Positions 32,884 through 42,232 of a DNA stretch of 57,902 nt are shown in pieces. The translations under genes were made by a program, and so were the position numbers. Origin of the DNA: Bacillota bacterium (GTDB taxonomy: Bacteria > Bacillota > Clostridia > Oscillospirales > Oscillospiraceae). Where the stretch lies: positions 700 to 58,601 of the forward strand of contig JAJQHS010000025.1 in NCBI GenBank assembly GCA_021199635.1, written 5' to 3'. Position 1 is the first letter of the stretch; each line of letters opens with the position of its first letter. A model generated the notes under the pieces. The model made no database searches, had not been told where the DNA came from, and saw nothing but the letters and a program-made list of their open reading frames with translations.

Positions 32884-34098
32884 TTACTTCAGAATCTCCT
32901 TGTAGTGTGCGAATTCCGCATCGTTGCAATGGACGAAGTGCCCCGGTTTAATCTCTCGGAAGCTGGGCTTATCCACGGAATAGTCATGCTCAGCCAGCGG
33001 ATTATAGGTGATCCGCTGACGCTTTTTCTCGTACACCGGGTCTGGCAGCGGGATCGCCGACAGCAGCGAACGGGTATACGGATGCAGCGGGTTCAGGAAA
33101 AGCTCATCCGAGGAGGCCATCTCCACCATGTTGCCATAGTACATGACGCCTATCCGGTCAGAGAAGTACTTCACGACCGAAAGATTATGGGCAATGAACA
33201 GGATCGTCAGCCCGAACTGCTCACGCAGATCGTTCAGCAGATTGATGACCTGCGCCTGAACGGACACGTCCAGCGCGGAAACCGGCTCGTCAGCGACGAT
33301 CAGCTCCGGGTTCATGATGATCGCCCGCGCCACGCCAATTCTCTGCCGCTGGCCGCCGGAGAACTCGTGAGGATACCGGCTTGCATGCTCCCGAACAAGG
33401 CCCACCAGTTCCAGCATCTCGTTCACCTTGTCTTCGATCACCTTTTTGTCCCGCTCGCCCTGAATCACCAAGCCCTCGGCAATGATCTCGCGGACCGTCA
33501 TACGGGGGTCCAGCGAAGCGATCGGGTCCTGGAAGATCATCTGGATCTGGGTAACCAGTTTGGTCTTCTTCGCCTTGTACATCGCATTGCGATATTCTTT
33601 GTTCAGCTTATCCTTCTCCTCGCCGGTCGCCTTCTCCAGCAGCGGCTCATACTTATCCTTCACCTCCTGCTGGAGCTTGCGGGAGTACTCCTTATCACAG
33701 TTGCGCTGGTCATTGACCGCATCCTGCATCAGCTTCTTCTGCTCGGCAACGGTCTGCTCCATCTGTGCTTTCAGCTGGGCAGCTTCCTCCGGGCTGGCGC
33801 CGGCAGATGCCTTCTTGTAGTCCTCCCGGGCCTTCTTGATGGCGTTCTGGTACGAACGCTTGCCGGCGGCAATTCGGATGCCCTTGAAGTAGATACTTCC
33901 GGAGGTGATATTGTAGAGCTTAATAATGGAACGGCCGGTCGTGGTTTTTCCGCAGCCGGACTCGCCGACCAGGCCAAAAACCTCGCCCTTTTTGATGTCG
34001 AAACTTACATTGTCAACAGCTTTCAGTTCCCCGCCGCTCATTTTAAAGTATTGGCACAGATTTTCAACGTGAAGCAGGACTTCGTCATTATTCGGCAT
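32884..34098 (-). CDS. oppF: Oligopeptide ABC transporter ATP-binding protein, OppF-like, with coiled-coil insertion
   Basis: A 404-residue ATPase with Walker [11 protein letters not shown]-loop [12 protein letters not shown], signature [14 protein letters not shown], Walker [13 protein letters not shown] and an [12 protein letters not shown] end typical of OppF. About 110 residues, largely charged coiled coil (about 75-185), are inserted between Walker A and the Q-loop, where normal OppF has a few residues. The C-terminal tail lacks the usual Cys-rich cluster. Its start overlaps the end of oppD by 11 bases. It powers peptide import together with OppD. Confidence 0.9.
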   Translation of the reverse strand: MPNNDEVLLHVENLCQYFKMSGGELKAVDNVSFDIKKGEVFGLVGESGCGKTTTGRSIIKLYNITSGSIYFKGIRIAAGKRSYQNAIKKAREDYKKASAGASPEEAAQLKAQMEQTVAEQKKLMQDAVNDQRNCDKEYSRKLQQEVKDKYEPLLEKATGEEKDKLNKEYRNAMYKAKKTKLVTQIQMIFQDPIASLDPRMTVREIIAEGLVIQGERDKKVIEDKVNEMLELVGLVREHASRYPHEFSGGQRQRIGVARAIIMNPELIVADEPVSALDVSVQAQVINLLNDLREQFGLTILFIAHNLSVVKYFSDRIGVMYYGNMVEMASSDELFLNPLHPYTRSLLSAIPLPDPVYEKKRQRITYNPLAEHDYSVDKPSFREIKPGHFVHCNDAEFAHYKEILK

Positions 34099-36253
34099 TC
34101 TCGTCCCCTCCCTTATTCTTCATTCTGGCGATCCGATCCAGGATAATCTTCGGCGGATCCACCTTGGGCGCATCGGGATGCAGCAGCCAGGTAGCGGCAA
34201 AATGGGTTTCGCTGATCTGGAACATTGGCGGCTGCTTCTCGAAGTCAATCTGCATAGCATATTTATTCCGCGGAGCAAAGGCATCGCCCACAGGCGGATA
34301 AATCATGTTAGGCGGCGTCCCAGGGATGGCCTCCAGCTTCTCGTTCGTGTCCAGGTCCGGCATGGACGACAGCAGCGCCCAAGTGTAAGGATGTGCTGCG
34401 TGATAGAAAACATCCTCGGCAGTGCCGTACTCCACAATCTTACCGGCATACATAACCGCGACCCGATCCGCCATATTGGCCACGACGCCCAGGTCGTGGG
34501 TGATGAAGATAACCGAGAGCTGGCGTTCCTTTTTCAGCTTGTTGATCAGTTCCAAAATTTGGGACTGGATCGTCACGTCCAGAGCAGTGGTAGGCTCGTC
34601 ACAAATCAGGATATCCGGGTCAGCTGCCAGCGCAATGGCGATCACGATCCTCTGGCGCATACCGCCGGAGAACTCAAACGGATATTGGTTGTAGCGCTTA
34701 TGTGGCTCCGCGATGCCCACCTCGTCCATCAGCTTGATGGCGCGGCGCTTGGCGATATTCCGCGTGACCTTCGCCACCACGCCGGAGGCATTGGTCTTCA
34801 GGTAGTCGATCACATCCACGGTCTGCTGCTGGTAATCCCGCTTCTCCTTCTCGGCCAGCAGGGACTCATAGTGGTCGATCTGACGGTTCAGAAGTCGGGC
34901 AATATTATCCTTCACCATTTCCAGATCCGTAACGGCAGCGGCGGCTACCTCCCAATCCGGCGTCTTGCCCTTGGCAACGATCTTATCATATTTACGCTTA
35001 TTCTTGTTATACACCTTCTGCGCCTTGGCATTCTTTCCGATGGCGGAGAAATAGGTGTCGATCTCGCTCTGGAGGCTATAGGGGAAAGTAAAGGTCAGGC
35101 TGTCCTTCTCAATGCTCAGCGGGTCAATGGTCGCCTTCACAGCAGCGGACAGCGTGCGCATTGCCTGATGGCAGGGCTTCTTCTGGAGCTTGTCAACAGC
35201 AAAGACCTCCAGCCCGGACTGCAGCGCAGCGATTGCCTCCTGCATCTTCTTGTAGGAGCAGTCCGCCGAATGCTCTAGCGCCTTCTCCGCATTTTCGATG
35301 AATTCCAGCATGAACTCCTTGTCCAGGTATTCCCGCAGGTACTCATTCAGCTCTTCCACTGGCATATCCGGCAGGGGTTTCCCAGAGAAGGTGACATAGT
35401 AGCCCATCCGGAAGAAATTGGGTACGGGCTGATTCACAGCGGCCTTCAGAATGTCGCGGATCTCATACAGGGACTGCAGCAGTTCCTGATTTTTCCCGGA
35501 TTTCTTCGCCCGCTTCCACTGCCCCTTGATCTGCCGGGCAAGCGTCTGGATGCGGTCGGCCTTGTCGCTGACCACGTATGGGTTCACAGCGGCCTTGGCC
35601 TGTACAGAAATATCGTTGATACGGTCTGTGGCGTCCTTGGATGCATTCTTCTCCAGCTCAAAGGCCAGGATATCGATCAGGTCGATCACTTCCAGGGCGG
35701 CCTCATGGGCGGTGTTATACTTGGATTCCAGGTCGATATGCGCAAACTCAAACTTATTGAAGCGTTTGCACATATCTTTCAGGTACGCAGCCTTCTCCTG
35801 ATCTCCCTGCGCCACGGACGTTACCATGGCGTTGCTCAGGTGCTTCAAGTAGGTGTTGAAGTTTTTCCGGCTCTCCCGCTGCCGCGCTTTGCCCTTGAGC
35901 AGCATTGCTTCTGTCAGCTGGCGGCCGATTTTCACGATGGGGTTCAGGCTGGACATAGGGTCCTGGAAAATCATGGCGATCTTGTCGCCGCGAATTTTGT
36001 GGAAATCCTCCTCGGAAATTTTCAGGAGGTCCTTGCCGTCGTAGATGATTTCCCCAGATTCTGTGATGGCGTTGCCTGCCTGGATGCCTAGGATGGCCTT
36101 GGATGTCACGGACTTGCCGGAGCCGGACTCGCCCACGATCGCCAGTGTTTCGCCGGTGTTCAGGTCAAAATCAATGCCGCGAACCGCCTGCACCTTGCCG
36201 TTGCTGGTGCGAAAGGAGATGCGGAGGTTGCGAACTTGCAGTTTGGTATCCAT
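34088..36253 (-). CDS. oppD: Oligopeptide ABC transporter ATP-binding protein, OppD-like, with very large insertion
   Basis: A 721-residue ATPase, about twice the usual 330-350. Walker A GESGSGKS and Q-loop MIFQDPMSSLNP lie in residues 1-112. About 400 residues of Lys/Glu/Ala-rich helix (about 118-520) follow, before the signature FSGGMRQRIVIAIA, Walker B ILICDEPTTALD and the HPYTWALLSSMPD end. The insertion sits where normal proteins have a short helical segment after the Q-loop. The gene overlaps oppC by one base (TGATG). All catalytic motifs are present, so it should be active. Confidence 0.9.
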   Translation of the reverse strand: MDTKLQVRNLRISFRTSNGKVQAVRGIDFDLNTGETLAIVGESGSGKSVTSKAILGIQAGNAITESGEIIYDGKDLLKISEEDFHKIRGDKIAMIFQDPMSSLNPIVKIGRQLTEAMLLKGKARQRESRKNFNTYLKHLSNAMVTSVAQGDQEKAAYLKDMCKRFNKFEFAHIDLESKYNTAHEAALEVIDLIDILAFELEKNASKDATDRINDISVQAKAAVNPYVVSDKADRIQTLARQIKGQWKRAKKSGKNQELLQSLYEIRDILKAAVNQPVPNFFRMGYYVTFSGKPLPDMPVEELNEYLREYLDKEFMLEFIENAEKALEHSADCSYKKMQEAIAALQSGLEVFAVDKLQKKPCHQAMRTLSAAVKATIDPLSIEKDSLTFTFPYSLQSEIDTYFSAIGKNAKAQKVYNKNKRKYDKIVAKGKTPDWEVAAAAVTDLEMVKDNIARLLNRQIDHYESLLAEKEKRDYQQQTVDVIDYLKTNASGVVAKVTRNIAKRRAIKLMDEVGIAEPHKRYNQYPFEFSGGMRQRIVIAIALAADPDILICDEPTTALDVTIQSQILELINKLKKERQLSVIFITHDLGVVANMADRVAVMYAGKIVEYGTAEDVFYHAAHPYTWALLSSMPDLDTNEKLEAIPGTPPNMIYPPVGDAFAPRNKYAMQIDFEKQPPMFQISETHFAATWLLHPDAPKVDPPKIILDRIARMKNKGGDENAE

Positions 36254-37788
36254 CAGTCTTCCACTCCTCTCGTAGACGGGTTAAAGGCATCCCGCAGGCC
36301 GTTGCCAAACAGGTTGAAGGAAATCATCAACAGGCCAAGGAACAGGCTCGGCCACAGCAGCGTGTGGGGCGCAGTGGTGACAGCCGCATTGCCCTGGCTG
36401 AGCAGGGTGCCAATGGTGGTGCCCACATAGCTGGAAAGGTCCACAATGCCCAGGTAGGTGATCGTGGTTTCGCTGCGGATCACGTTGGGGACGACCAGCG
36501 CGCAGCTTGTGATGATCGTGCCGATGGCGTTGGGGAAAATGTGCTTAAACATCAGCCGACTGTCAGATGCGCCCAGGGTGCGCGCGGCCATGACGAACTC
36601 CTGGCCCTTGAATCGGTAGAACTGCTTTCGTGTCAGCGAAGCCATACTGATCCACCCTGTCAGCACAAAGGCGAACAGGAACGACCCTAGCACGCCCACC
36701 TTCTGCGCCAAATGCAGCTGGAACAACGTCGTGACCACAATGAACGGAACGCCGGACAGAATATCCACGATTCGATCCATAAACATATCCACATAGCCGC
36801 CGTAGTAGCCCTGAATTGCGCCGTAAACCGCACCGATGAACAGGTTGATAACGGAAACGGCCACAGCAAAAATCAGAGAGAACCGGGCGCCTGCGCCCAC
36901 GGCGCAGAACAGGTCCTGCCCCAGGTTCGTGGTGCCAAACAGGTAGGTAGGCTCCATGCCGTTCAGGTACTGATAGTAATTATAGTAGCAGATACGGCAC
37001 TGCACCGCGCCAGACTTGGCAGCGGAGTAGATATAGCTGCCGTCGTCCCCTTCGATGCGGATGGAATTATACTCCGCGCCCTCGAGGGATTTATTGGTGG
37101 AGTACACCGGGATGAAATTGCCGTCACTATCCAGAACGGCAGTGCCATTGGAGTCCACCTCGTACCACAGGTTGGGGTTATCGGTGATGCCCTGGATGTC
37201 GCTGGACTCGACGTAGGGATAAATCACCTGGATGCCGGTTTCATTCTGCCACTCCTGAATTTTGGCGAACTCATCGTAGGTGAACACCCAGTACATAATT
37301 CCCTGGGCAAAATACCGGTTGATACTCAGGTCATAGGTGTAGCGCTCCACCTCCTGGCCGCGCTGCAGAACAGTCGTCACATAGGTGTTGACCACACCCA
37401 GCACGGGCTCCATGCCGGTTTCCTCCGCGATGCCGCGCCAATACAGCAGAGAATTGTCATTCTGGCTGGTGTAGGTGCGGGCGCCGTCCAGGATCCCCCA
37501 GCCCTTCTCTGCGATGGAGGGGATATAGGCCGGATAGTTCACATACATCTTATCCTTGTCGTTCACGCTGTACGGCGAAAGCACAGGAGAAAGCAGGGAG
37601 AAGAGGATCAGGAACAGCAGGATCCACGCCGCGATCACGGAGGACTTATTCTTCCGGAAGCGGAGCATTGCGTCCGCAAAGAAGCTGCGGGATTTGGTTT
37701 CCAGCTTCTGGTCGTGCAGGCGGGAATCCATCTGCACAAACGCAAACTTTTCAGGTGCGATATGTTCAAAATTCGTGTTGTTACTCAT
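36253..37788 (-). CDS. oppC: Oligopeptide ABC transporter permease, OppC-like, with large outer domain
   Basis: A 511-residue permease. After an N-terminal cytoplasmic part and a first membrane segment (about 53-72) comes an outer domain of about 210 residues, rich in Tyr, Asn and Asp, instead of the short loop of ordinary OppC. The remaining five membrane segments and the EAA loop (MAARTLGASDSRLMFKHIFPN) are normal. The GTTNLGQDLF motif before segment 2 is also normal. It overlaps oppB by ATGA and oppD by one base. Confidence 0.9.
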   Translation of the reverse strand: MSNNTNFEHIAPEKFAFVQMDSRLHDQKLETKSRSFFADAMLRFRKNKSSVIAAWILLFLILFSLLSPVLSPYSVNDKDKMYVNYPAYIPSIAEKGWGILDGARTYTSQNDNSLLYWRGIAEETGMEPVLGVVNTYVTTVLQRGQEVERYTYDLSINRYFAQGIMYWVFTYDEFAKIQEWQNETGIQVIYPYVESSDIQGITDNPNLWYEVDSNGTAVLDSDGNFIPVYSTNKSLEGAEYNSIRIEGDDGSYIYSAAKSGAVQCRICYYNYYQYLNGMEPTYLFGTTNLGQDLFCAVGAGARFSLIFAVAVSVINLFIGAVYGAIQGYYGGYVDMFMDRIVDILSGVPFIVVTTLFQLHLAQKVGVLGSFLFAFVLTGWISMASLTRKQFYRFKGQEFVMAARTLGASDSRLMFKHIFPNAIGTIITSCALVVPNVIRSETTITYLGIVDLSSYVGTTIGTLLSQGNAAVTTAPHTLLWPSLFLGLLMISFNLFGNGLRDAFNPSTRGVED

Positions 37789-38738
37789 TTTTTCGACCCC
37801 ATTCTGATACGCGGATCAATAAAGCCGTAGCTGATATCGACCACAAGTCCGGCAGCCAGTCCGACAGCGGTGTAGAACACGGTTGTAAGCATAAACATGG
37901 GGTAATCCTGACCGTTGATGGCGTTGATGGTCAGGCTTCCCACGCCAGGGATGGAGAAAATGCGCTCGATAATCAGGCTGCCGCCCAGAATACCCACAAA
38001 TTCGCCAAAAATGGAGGGAACGATAACCACGAAGCAGTTCCGCAACGCATGGCGGATCGTGGCCTGTGCCTTGGTCAGGCCCTTGGTGCGCGCCAGGAGC
38101 ATAAACTCGCTGGTCAGCACCTCAGTCAGCTCCGCACGGGTGGTCCGGGTAAATCCGGCGATCACGCCGAAGCCCAGGCTCATCACCGCGGGGATCATGC
38201 TCCAGATCATGGAAGGGCTGAACCAGTCGGTGCCCGACTTCATAAGGAACGGGAACCACTGGAGCTTATAGCAGAAAACATACTGGATGACAAAGGCGTA
38301 AACGAAGCTGGGCACAGAGATAACCACCATGGTCAACGTGGAAATCAGATAGTCGATCCAGGTGTTCTTCTTCAGGGCGGCAAAAACGCCCAGGCCGATG
38401 CCGATGGGAATGGTGAAAATGATGGAATACAGGTTCACGATGACGGTCGCGGGCAGCTTATCCAGGAAAACGGTAAGCACATCCTGGCCGAAATACAGCA
38501 CCTCGCTGACGCCCCAGTCAAACTTCGTGAGGACATTTTTCATAAAAATGCCGAACTGTACCAAATATGGTTTATTATATCCCAATGCCTCACGCCGCGC
38601 CTCCACAATGGCGGTGTGGGGATCTCCGGCGGGCAGAACCGTCTGCGGAAGCATCCGGATCAGAACAAAGCACATGAGGGTGATGATAAACAGCACCAGC
38701 AGCATGTACAATATTCTTTGTAGCGTATACTTGAGCAT
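37785..38738 (-). CDS. oppB: Oligopeptide ABC transporter permease, OppB-like
   Basis: A 317-residue permease with six membrane segments and the EAA loop (LLARTKGLTKAQATIRHALRN). ATG at 38738 has AGGAGG eight bases upstream and is preferred over the in-frame start at 38786. Normal size for the family, unlike OppC, OppD and OppF of this operon. Overlaps oppC by ATGA. Downstream of the oppA-oppB intergenic hairpins. Confidence 0.93.
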   Translation of the reverse strand: MLKYTLQRILYMLLVLFIITLMCFVLIRMLPQTVLPAGDPHTAIVEARREALGYNKPYLVQFGIFMKNVLTKFDWGVSEVLYFGQDVLTVFLDKLPATVIVNLYSIIFTIPIGIGLGVFAALKKNTWIDYLISTLTMVVISVPSFVYAFVIQYVFCYKLQWFPFLMKSGTDWFSPSMIWSMIPAVMSLGFGVIAGFTRTTRAELTEVLTSEFMLLARTKGLTKAQATIRHALRNCFVVIVPSIFGEFVGILGGSLIIERIFSIPGVGSLTINAINGQDYPMFMLTTVFYTAVGLAAGLVVDISYGFIDPRIRMGSKK

Positions 38739-38785
38739 AAAATTTCCTCCTAATATAGAGCAGCCCCACTCCGTTATCCGGCGCA

Positions 38786-38938
38786 TCCGGGGAACCCCGG
38801 AACCGAAAGGATGGGGAATGGTCTTGGTCGTCCCGGCAAATCGGAACGGTCAAGACCGTCCCCCATTCATAAGACTGGCTAACACGGGTGAAACGGGTTA
38901 GAACTGACTGTTGCAGGGGCTTTACGCCCCTGCAACAG
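38786..38938 (-). other. Structured oppA-oppB intergenic region
   Basis: Three inverted repeats occur in this spacer: a compact CCGGGG-AA-CCCCGG (38786-38801), an imperfect GGTCTTG/CAAGACC (38820-38826 with 38851-38857), and a perfect 13-bp stem with 5-nt loop (38908-38920 with 38926-38938). None has a U tract. They probably protect the oppA message or lower transcription into oppBCDF, as often seen after binding-protein genes. Confidence 0.6.
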
Positions 38939-38999
38939 CGCGCATTGGATCATCTAAATTTTGCAGAGATTTCTCCGCATTTCCCAGAGGAAGACGGAA

Positions 39000-41567
39000 T
39001 TAGTACTGCAGGGTGCCACCCTGGCTCGCAACGTACTCGGTCCACTCAGTGTCGTTGTAGTTGTAGCGCATGTACTGGATGCCACCACGGCCCATAACGC
39101 CGTTGTACTCCTCGACCACGTAGAAGGCCTTCTGACTCAGCAGGAAGCGGGAGCTGTCCTGCATCATGGGCAGGTAGTCGTAGGTCTGCAGCACAGCGCC
39201 TTCGATCGCCGCCAGGATGGTCAGACGAGTGTCCATGTCAGCGATACCGGAGCCGAAGTTGTACTCAACGCCATCCACAGTGACGGTGGTGCCGTTCAGG
39301 GCATCGGACCACTCCCACATGGTCATGGTCAGGGTGGTGTCCACGCCGTCAACCGGCACAGTCAGAGTCAGGGTAACAGTGGTAGCGTCGAACCAGCCGC
39401 CGTCATAGGCGTAGGAAGGATTGACGTACAGGTCAGTCAGGCCGTAGGGATTCATCCGGGAGCCGGTCCAGCCAGCCAGCACGCAGTCGGACTCGCCGTT
39501 CTTGATCTTGGTGGACCAGTCGTTGCCATAAGGTGCGGACTTGGTGATGCTGACCTTCCCCTCGAAGGGAGTGCCGGAGGTGGCCTCAGCCAGCTTCTCA
39601 TTGAGGTAATCAATGGTCTGGGTCATGAAGTCACTATCGGAGGACATGGAGTACTCCAAGGTGATGGACTGATCGCAGATGCCGTCGCCGTCCGTATCGG
39701 TGATGTAGCCGGCATCCAGAGCATCCTGGAACGCCAGGGCGAAATACTCCTTGGCCTTCTCAAGATCGTAGCCGGTGATGGAGTTCACAGCGTCGTCCAG
39801 AGAAGCGTACTCGGAAACATCCACAGAGTAGAAGTCGCACAGAACCTGCTTTGCCTGGTCGGTCTCACGATAGGTCAGGCCGGTATCCGGGTCGCAGATG
39901 TAGGTGTTGCCCACGATGCCGTAAGCAGCGGAACGGGCGGGGGAAACGGTAGACGCCAGGTTATCCTTGTCAATGAACAGGGCCAGAGCCTTACGGAAGT
40001 TCAGAAGGGTGATCGTCTCCAGGTCGCTGGTGGTCTGGTCGAAGTCAGCGGCCGCCTCACGCGCCTGCAGCATATCCAGGTCGCCATTGACGATCAGGAA
40101 GAAGATGGTGTCAGCGGGGGACGCATAGCAGTATTCGGAATTCCGGTACTCGTCGAAGTCGTCAGACTGCAGACCATAAGTCATCAGCTCGCCGCTGAGG
40201 AACATCATCTTCCGGGTAGCGGCTTCCGAAACCACCTGGCAGTCGATCTCGGTGGTCATGTACATGTCATAGGTCTGGCCATCCACGGGGTCAACATAGA
40301 CATGCAGGCCGTCGGTGTAGCCGTACCAATTCTCGTTCTTCGCAAAGTGCATCGCCTTATCCGCCTGGTAGGAGGTCATGACGTAGGGTCCGCAGGAGGG
40401 GGTGGTTTCCACGCTGGTGCAGTAGGTGGAGGTCCACACGCCGTCAGTTTCGGACAGGCACTCGTCGTACAGGTCGATCTTAACGATCCAGTTGCCGGTC
40501 AGCGCGTAATACAGGTTGAAGCCGGTCAGCGCCTTATCCAGGACCAGGACGATCTCATACTCGTCGGTCTTGTAAATGCCAACGGTGTCGAAGGAAACCT
40601 CGGCATAGCTGACAGCATAGACCACGTAGTTGTACATGGTGTCCGCAGTCTCGGCCCAGGCCTCAGTGGCGACCACGGAGGAGAACAGAGCCAGGTTATC
40701 ATCGGTCAGGGGAACCACGCCGTCATCATCCACCAGGGCAGTCAGGGCTTCCCAGTTGGTGGTGTCGAAGTAAGCGTCGCCATAGGCATCGACATAATCA
40801 GTGATGGAGTAGCCGCCCAGCCAGTTCACAGCGTAATTAACCGCCAGGTAAGCCAGGTTGCCATCCGGGTCAGTGTACTGGCCGTCAGCGCCCAGGACCA
40901 GGTCTTCCAGGGTGTAGGTGGGGTTCGCGTCTGCATCGTCGTTGTCCTTGTAGGTGGACAGGCCGCTGTTGGCGTACTCTTCCGCACCGGCGATGCTCAG
41001 GGAGCCGGAGTAGTAGTCAGTCGCGCGGTAGTTCAGCAGCTCAGCCCGCAGCAGGCGCTCCATGGACTCCACATAGGTGTCCGCGTTGATGGGCGTGCCG
41101 TCGTCCCAGGTAGCGTTGGGGTTCAGGGCGATGGAGTAAGCATAGCCCTCAGTGGCGGACTCAGGAATGCCATACTCAGGATGCTCCTCCTTGACCTGCT
41201 CGGTGATGTCCACAGGCATCTCCGCAGCCATCTCGGGGATGATCGCATAGCCTTCGTACGGCTCCAGGCCGTCTACCGGGTGCAGCTCATCGTTGAACAC
41301 GAAAGTATACAGACCCATAACTATGCCAGCAGTGTCGATGGGGTAAGCATCGTCAGAAGTCTGGTAGGTGTGTATATTCCAGTTGGACGCCAGGGTGGAC
41401 ACGGAATCAGTGTAGGTATAGCTGACACTCGTGTCGGTTCCGCCGGTGGACTCAGTGCTTTCAGTGCCGCTGGTAGAACCGTCAGTCTCGTCGCCGCCGG
41501 TAGTGGTGCAGGCACACAGGGACAGAACCATCGTCAGAGCCAGCAGCAATGCAAGAAACTTCTTCAT
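39000..41567 (-). CDS. oppA: Oligopeptide-binding lipoprotein, OppA-like (large)
   Basis: An 855-residue substrate-binding lipoprotein (family 5 of solute-binding proteins). The lipobox is LCAC with Cys20, followed by a Thr/Ser/Gly/Glu-rich linker. NPNATWDDGTPINADTYVESMERLL (about 150-175) is the family motif. It is much larger than the usual 540-600 residues. The start has AAGGAGG upstream and a strong promoter at 41642-41670. Binds peptides at the outer membrane face and delivers them to OppBC. Confidence 0.92.
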   Translation of the reverse strand: MKKFLALLLALTMVLSLCACTTTGGDETDGSTSGTESTESTGGTDTSVSYTYTDSVSTLASNWNIHTYQTSDDAYPIDTAGIVMGLYTFVFNDELHPVDGLEPYEGYAIIPEMAAEMPVDITEQVKEEHPEYGIPESATEGYAYSIALNPNATWDDGTPINADTYVESMERLLRAELLNYRATDYYSGSLSIAGAEEYANSGLSTYKDNDDADANPTYTLEDLVLGADGQYTDPDGNLAYLAVNYAVNWLGGYSITDYVDAYGDAYFDTTNWEALTALVDDDGVVPLTDDNLALFSSVVATEAWAETADTMYNYVVYAVSYAEVSFDTVGIYKTDEYEIVLVLDKALTGFNLYYALTGNWIVKIDLYDECLSETDGVWTSTYCTSVETTPSCGPYVMTSYQADKAMHFAKNENWYGYTDGLHVYVDPVDGQTYDMYMTTEIDCQVVSEAATRKMMFLSGELMTYGLQSDDFDEYRNSEYCYASPADTIFFLIVNGDLDMLQAREAAADFDQTTSDLETITLLNFRKALALFIDKDNLASTVSPARSAAYGIVGNTYICDPDTGLTYRETDQAKQVLCDFYSVDVSEYASLDDAVNSITGYDLEKAKEYFALAFQDALDAGYITDTDGDGICDQSITLEYSMSSDSDFMTQTIDYLNEKLAEATSGTPFEGKVSITKSAPYGNDWSTKIKNGESDCVLAGWTGSRMNPYGLTDLYVNPSYAYDGGWFDATTVTLTLTVPVDGVDTTLTMTMWEWSDALNGTTVTVDGVEYNFGSGIADMDTRLTILAAIEGAVLQTYDYLPMMQDSSRFLLSQKAFYVVEEYNGVMGRGGIQYMRYNYNDTEWTEYVASQGGTLQY

Positions 41568-41641
41568 TTTCTTTTCCTCCTTTTATTTTGATTTACCCAT
41601 GAACCCCGGTTTCCCCCGGCCTCACGAATAAATTTGTTTAC

Positions 41642-41670
41642 ATTATACCGTGTCTTTCGCAGGATGTCAA
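41642..41670 (-). promoter_or_regulatory. Promoter of the opp operon
   Basis: Minus strand TTGACA (41665-41670) and TATAAT (41642-41647), 17-nt spacer: a consensus promoter giving a leader of about 70 nt. Confidence 0.75.
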
Positions 41671-41876
41671 ATGTTTTTTACAATTTCATGGAATTGTCTA
41701 AAATCCATATTTCTAATTTGGTTTTTTTGGTCATTAAGACGGAAATTGCCGGAAATGCCCATTTTTGGGCACATTGCACGGTGTTTTTCCCTGAAAAACA
41801 TTGCCTTTGTAAACATCCTCCCCAGGCGTACCCTCCCCTTTGGCGAAGGATTTTTTCAAAAATCCGCATTTTCCGC

Positions 41877-41905
41877 TTGACAAATCCCCCCGCAGTTGCT
41901 ATAAT
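41877..41905 (+). promoter_or_regulatory. Promoter of tRNA-Ala
   Basis: TTGACA (41877-41882) and TATAAT (41900-41905) with a 17-nt spacer, 45 nt before the tRNA. Confidence 0.75.
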
Positions 41906-41950
41906 ACACAAGCTGTCTGACAGCACGCAATTGAAAATTGCATCCTTTAT

Positions 41951-42026
<76 letters not shown>

Positions 42027-42063
42027 AAACGGTCTGAAACCGATGATTTCAGACCGTTTTTTT
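42027..42063. terminator. Terminator of tRNA-Ala, also facing the FtsX operon
   Basis: A perfect 13-bp stem AAACGGTCTGAAA/TTTCAGACCGTTT (loop ccgatga) followed by seven T on the plus strand. On the minus strand it is followed by TTTT, so it may also end the FtsX cassette transcript. Confidence 0.85.
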
Positions 42064-42162
42064 ATTTGGTGAAATTGTAGTCCGATCCCACGGCTGCATA
42101 GTCCGGCGCCCTCCCCCCGCTTGCGGGCTTTGGGCAAATCGTCCCGCTTAAATCCAGGCGCC
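42064..42162. repeat. 99-bp near-identical repeat, copy 1 (copy 2 at 45728-45826)
   Basis: One mismatch in 99 bases against 45728-45826. It covers the last five codons and the 3' untranslated region of the ATPase gene and of its deleted remnant. Confidence 0.95.
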
Positions 42163-42231
42163 ATCCACCGTCTTGACGGTCCGGAATCTTCCTTGGTAGC
42201 TGTAGGATACATGGTGCAAAGGAATGCCCAT
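42148..42231 (-). pseudogene. Internally deleted FtsX-associated ABC ATPase (27-codon remnant)
   Basis: The frame MGIPLHHVSYSYQGRF... continues to VDG and then directly into the terminal GAWI and stop. It reads as the first 23 codons of the 45812-46471 ATPase joined to its last four, after loss of 576 nt (192 codons) in frame. Walker A, signature and Walker B are all gone, so no ATPase activity is possible. The ribosome binding site (AGGAGGATG) and start are intact. It lies two bases after the stop of the small permease gene, the same place as the intact ATPase in the other cassette. Confidence 0.9.
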
Positions 42232-42232
42232 T

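Larger units (their letters stand above)
41568..41950. other. Intergenic region with divergent promoters of oppA and tRNA-Ala
   Basis: This 383-nt stretch holds the oppA promoter (41642-41670, minus) and the tRNA-Ala promoter (41877-41905, plus). Between them is AT-rich sequence with a small hairpin (41756-41771) and no supported gene; the open frames here lack ribosome binding sites and have no recognisable protein features. Confidence 0.7.

Noticed and set aside
38961-41591. An 876-codon plus-strand open frame
   Set aside because: Antisense to oppA over its full length; no ribosome binding site and a repetitive Val/Gly/Gln composition.
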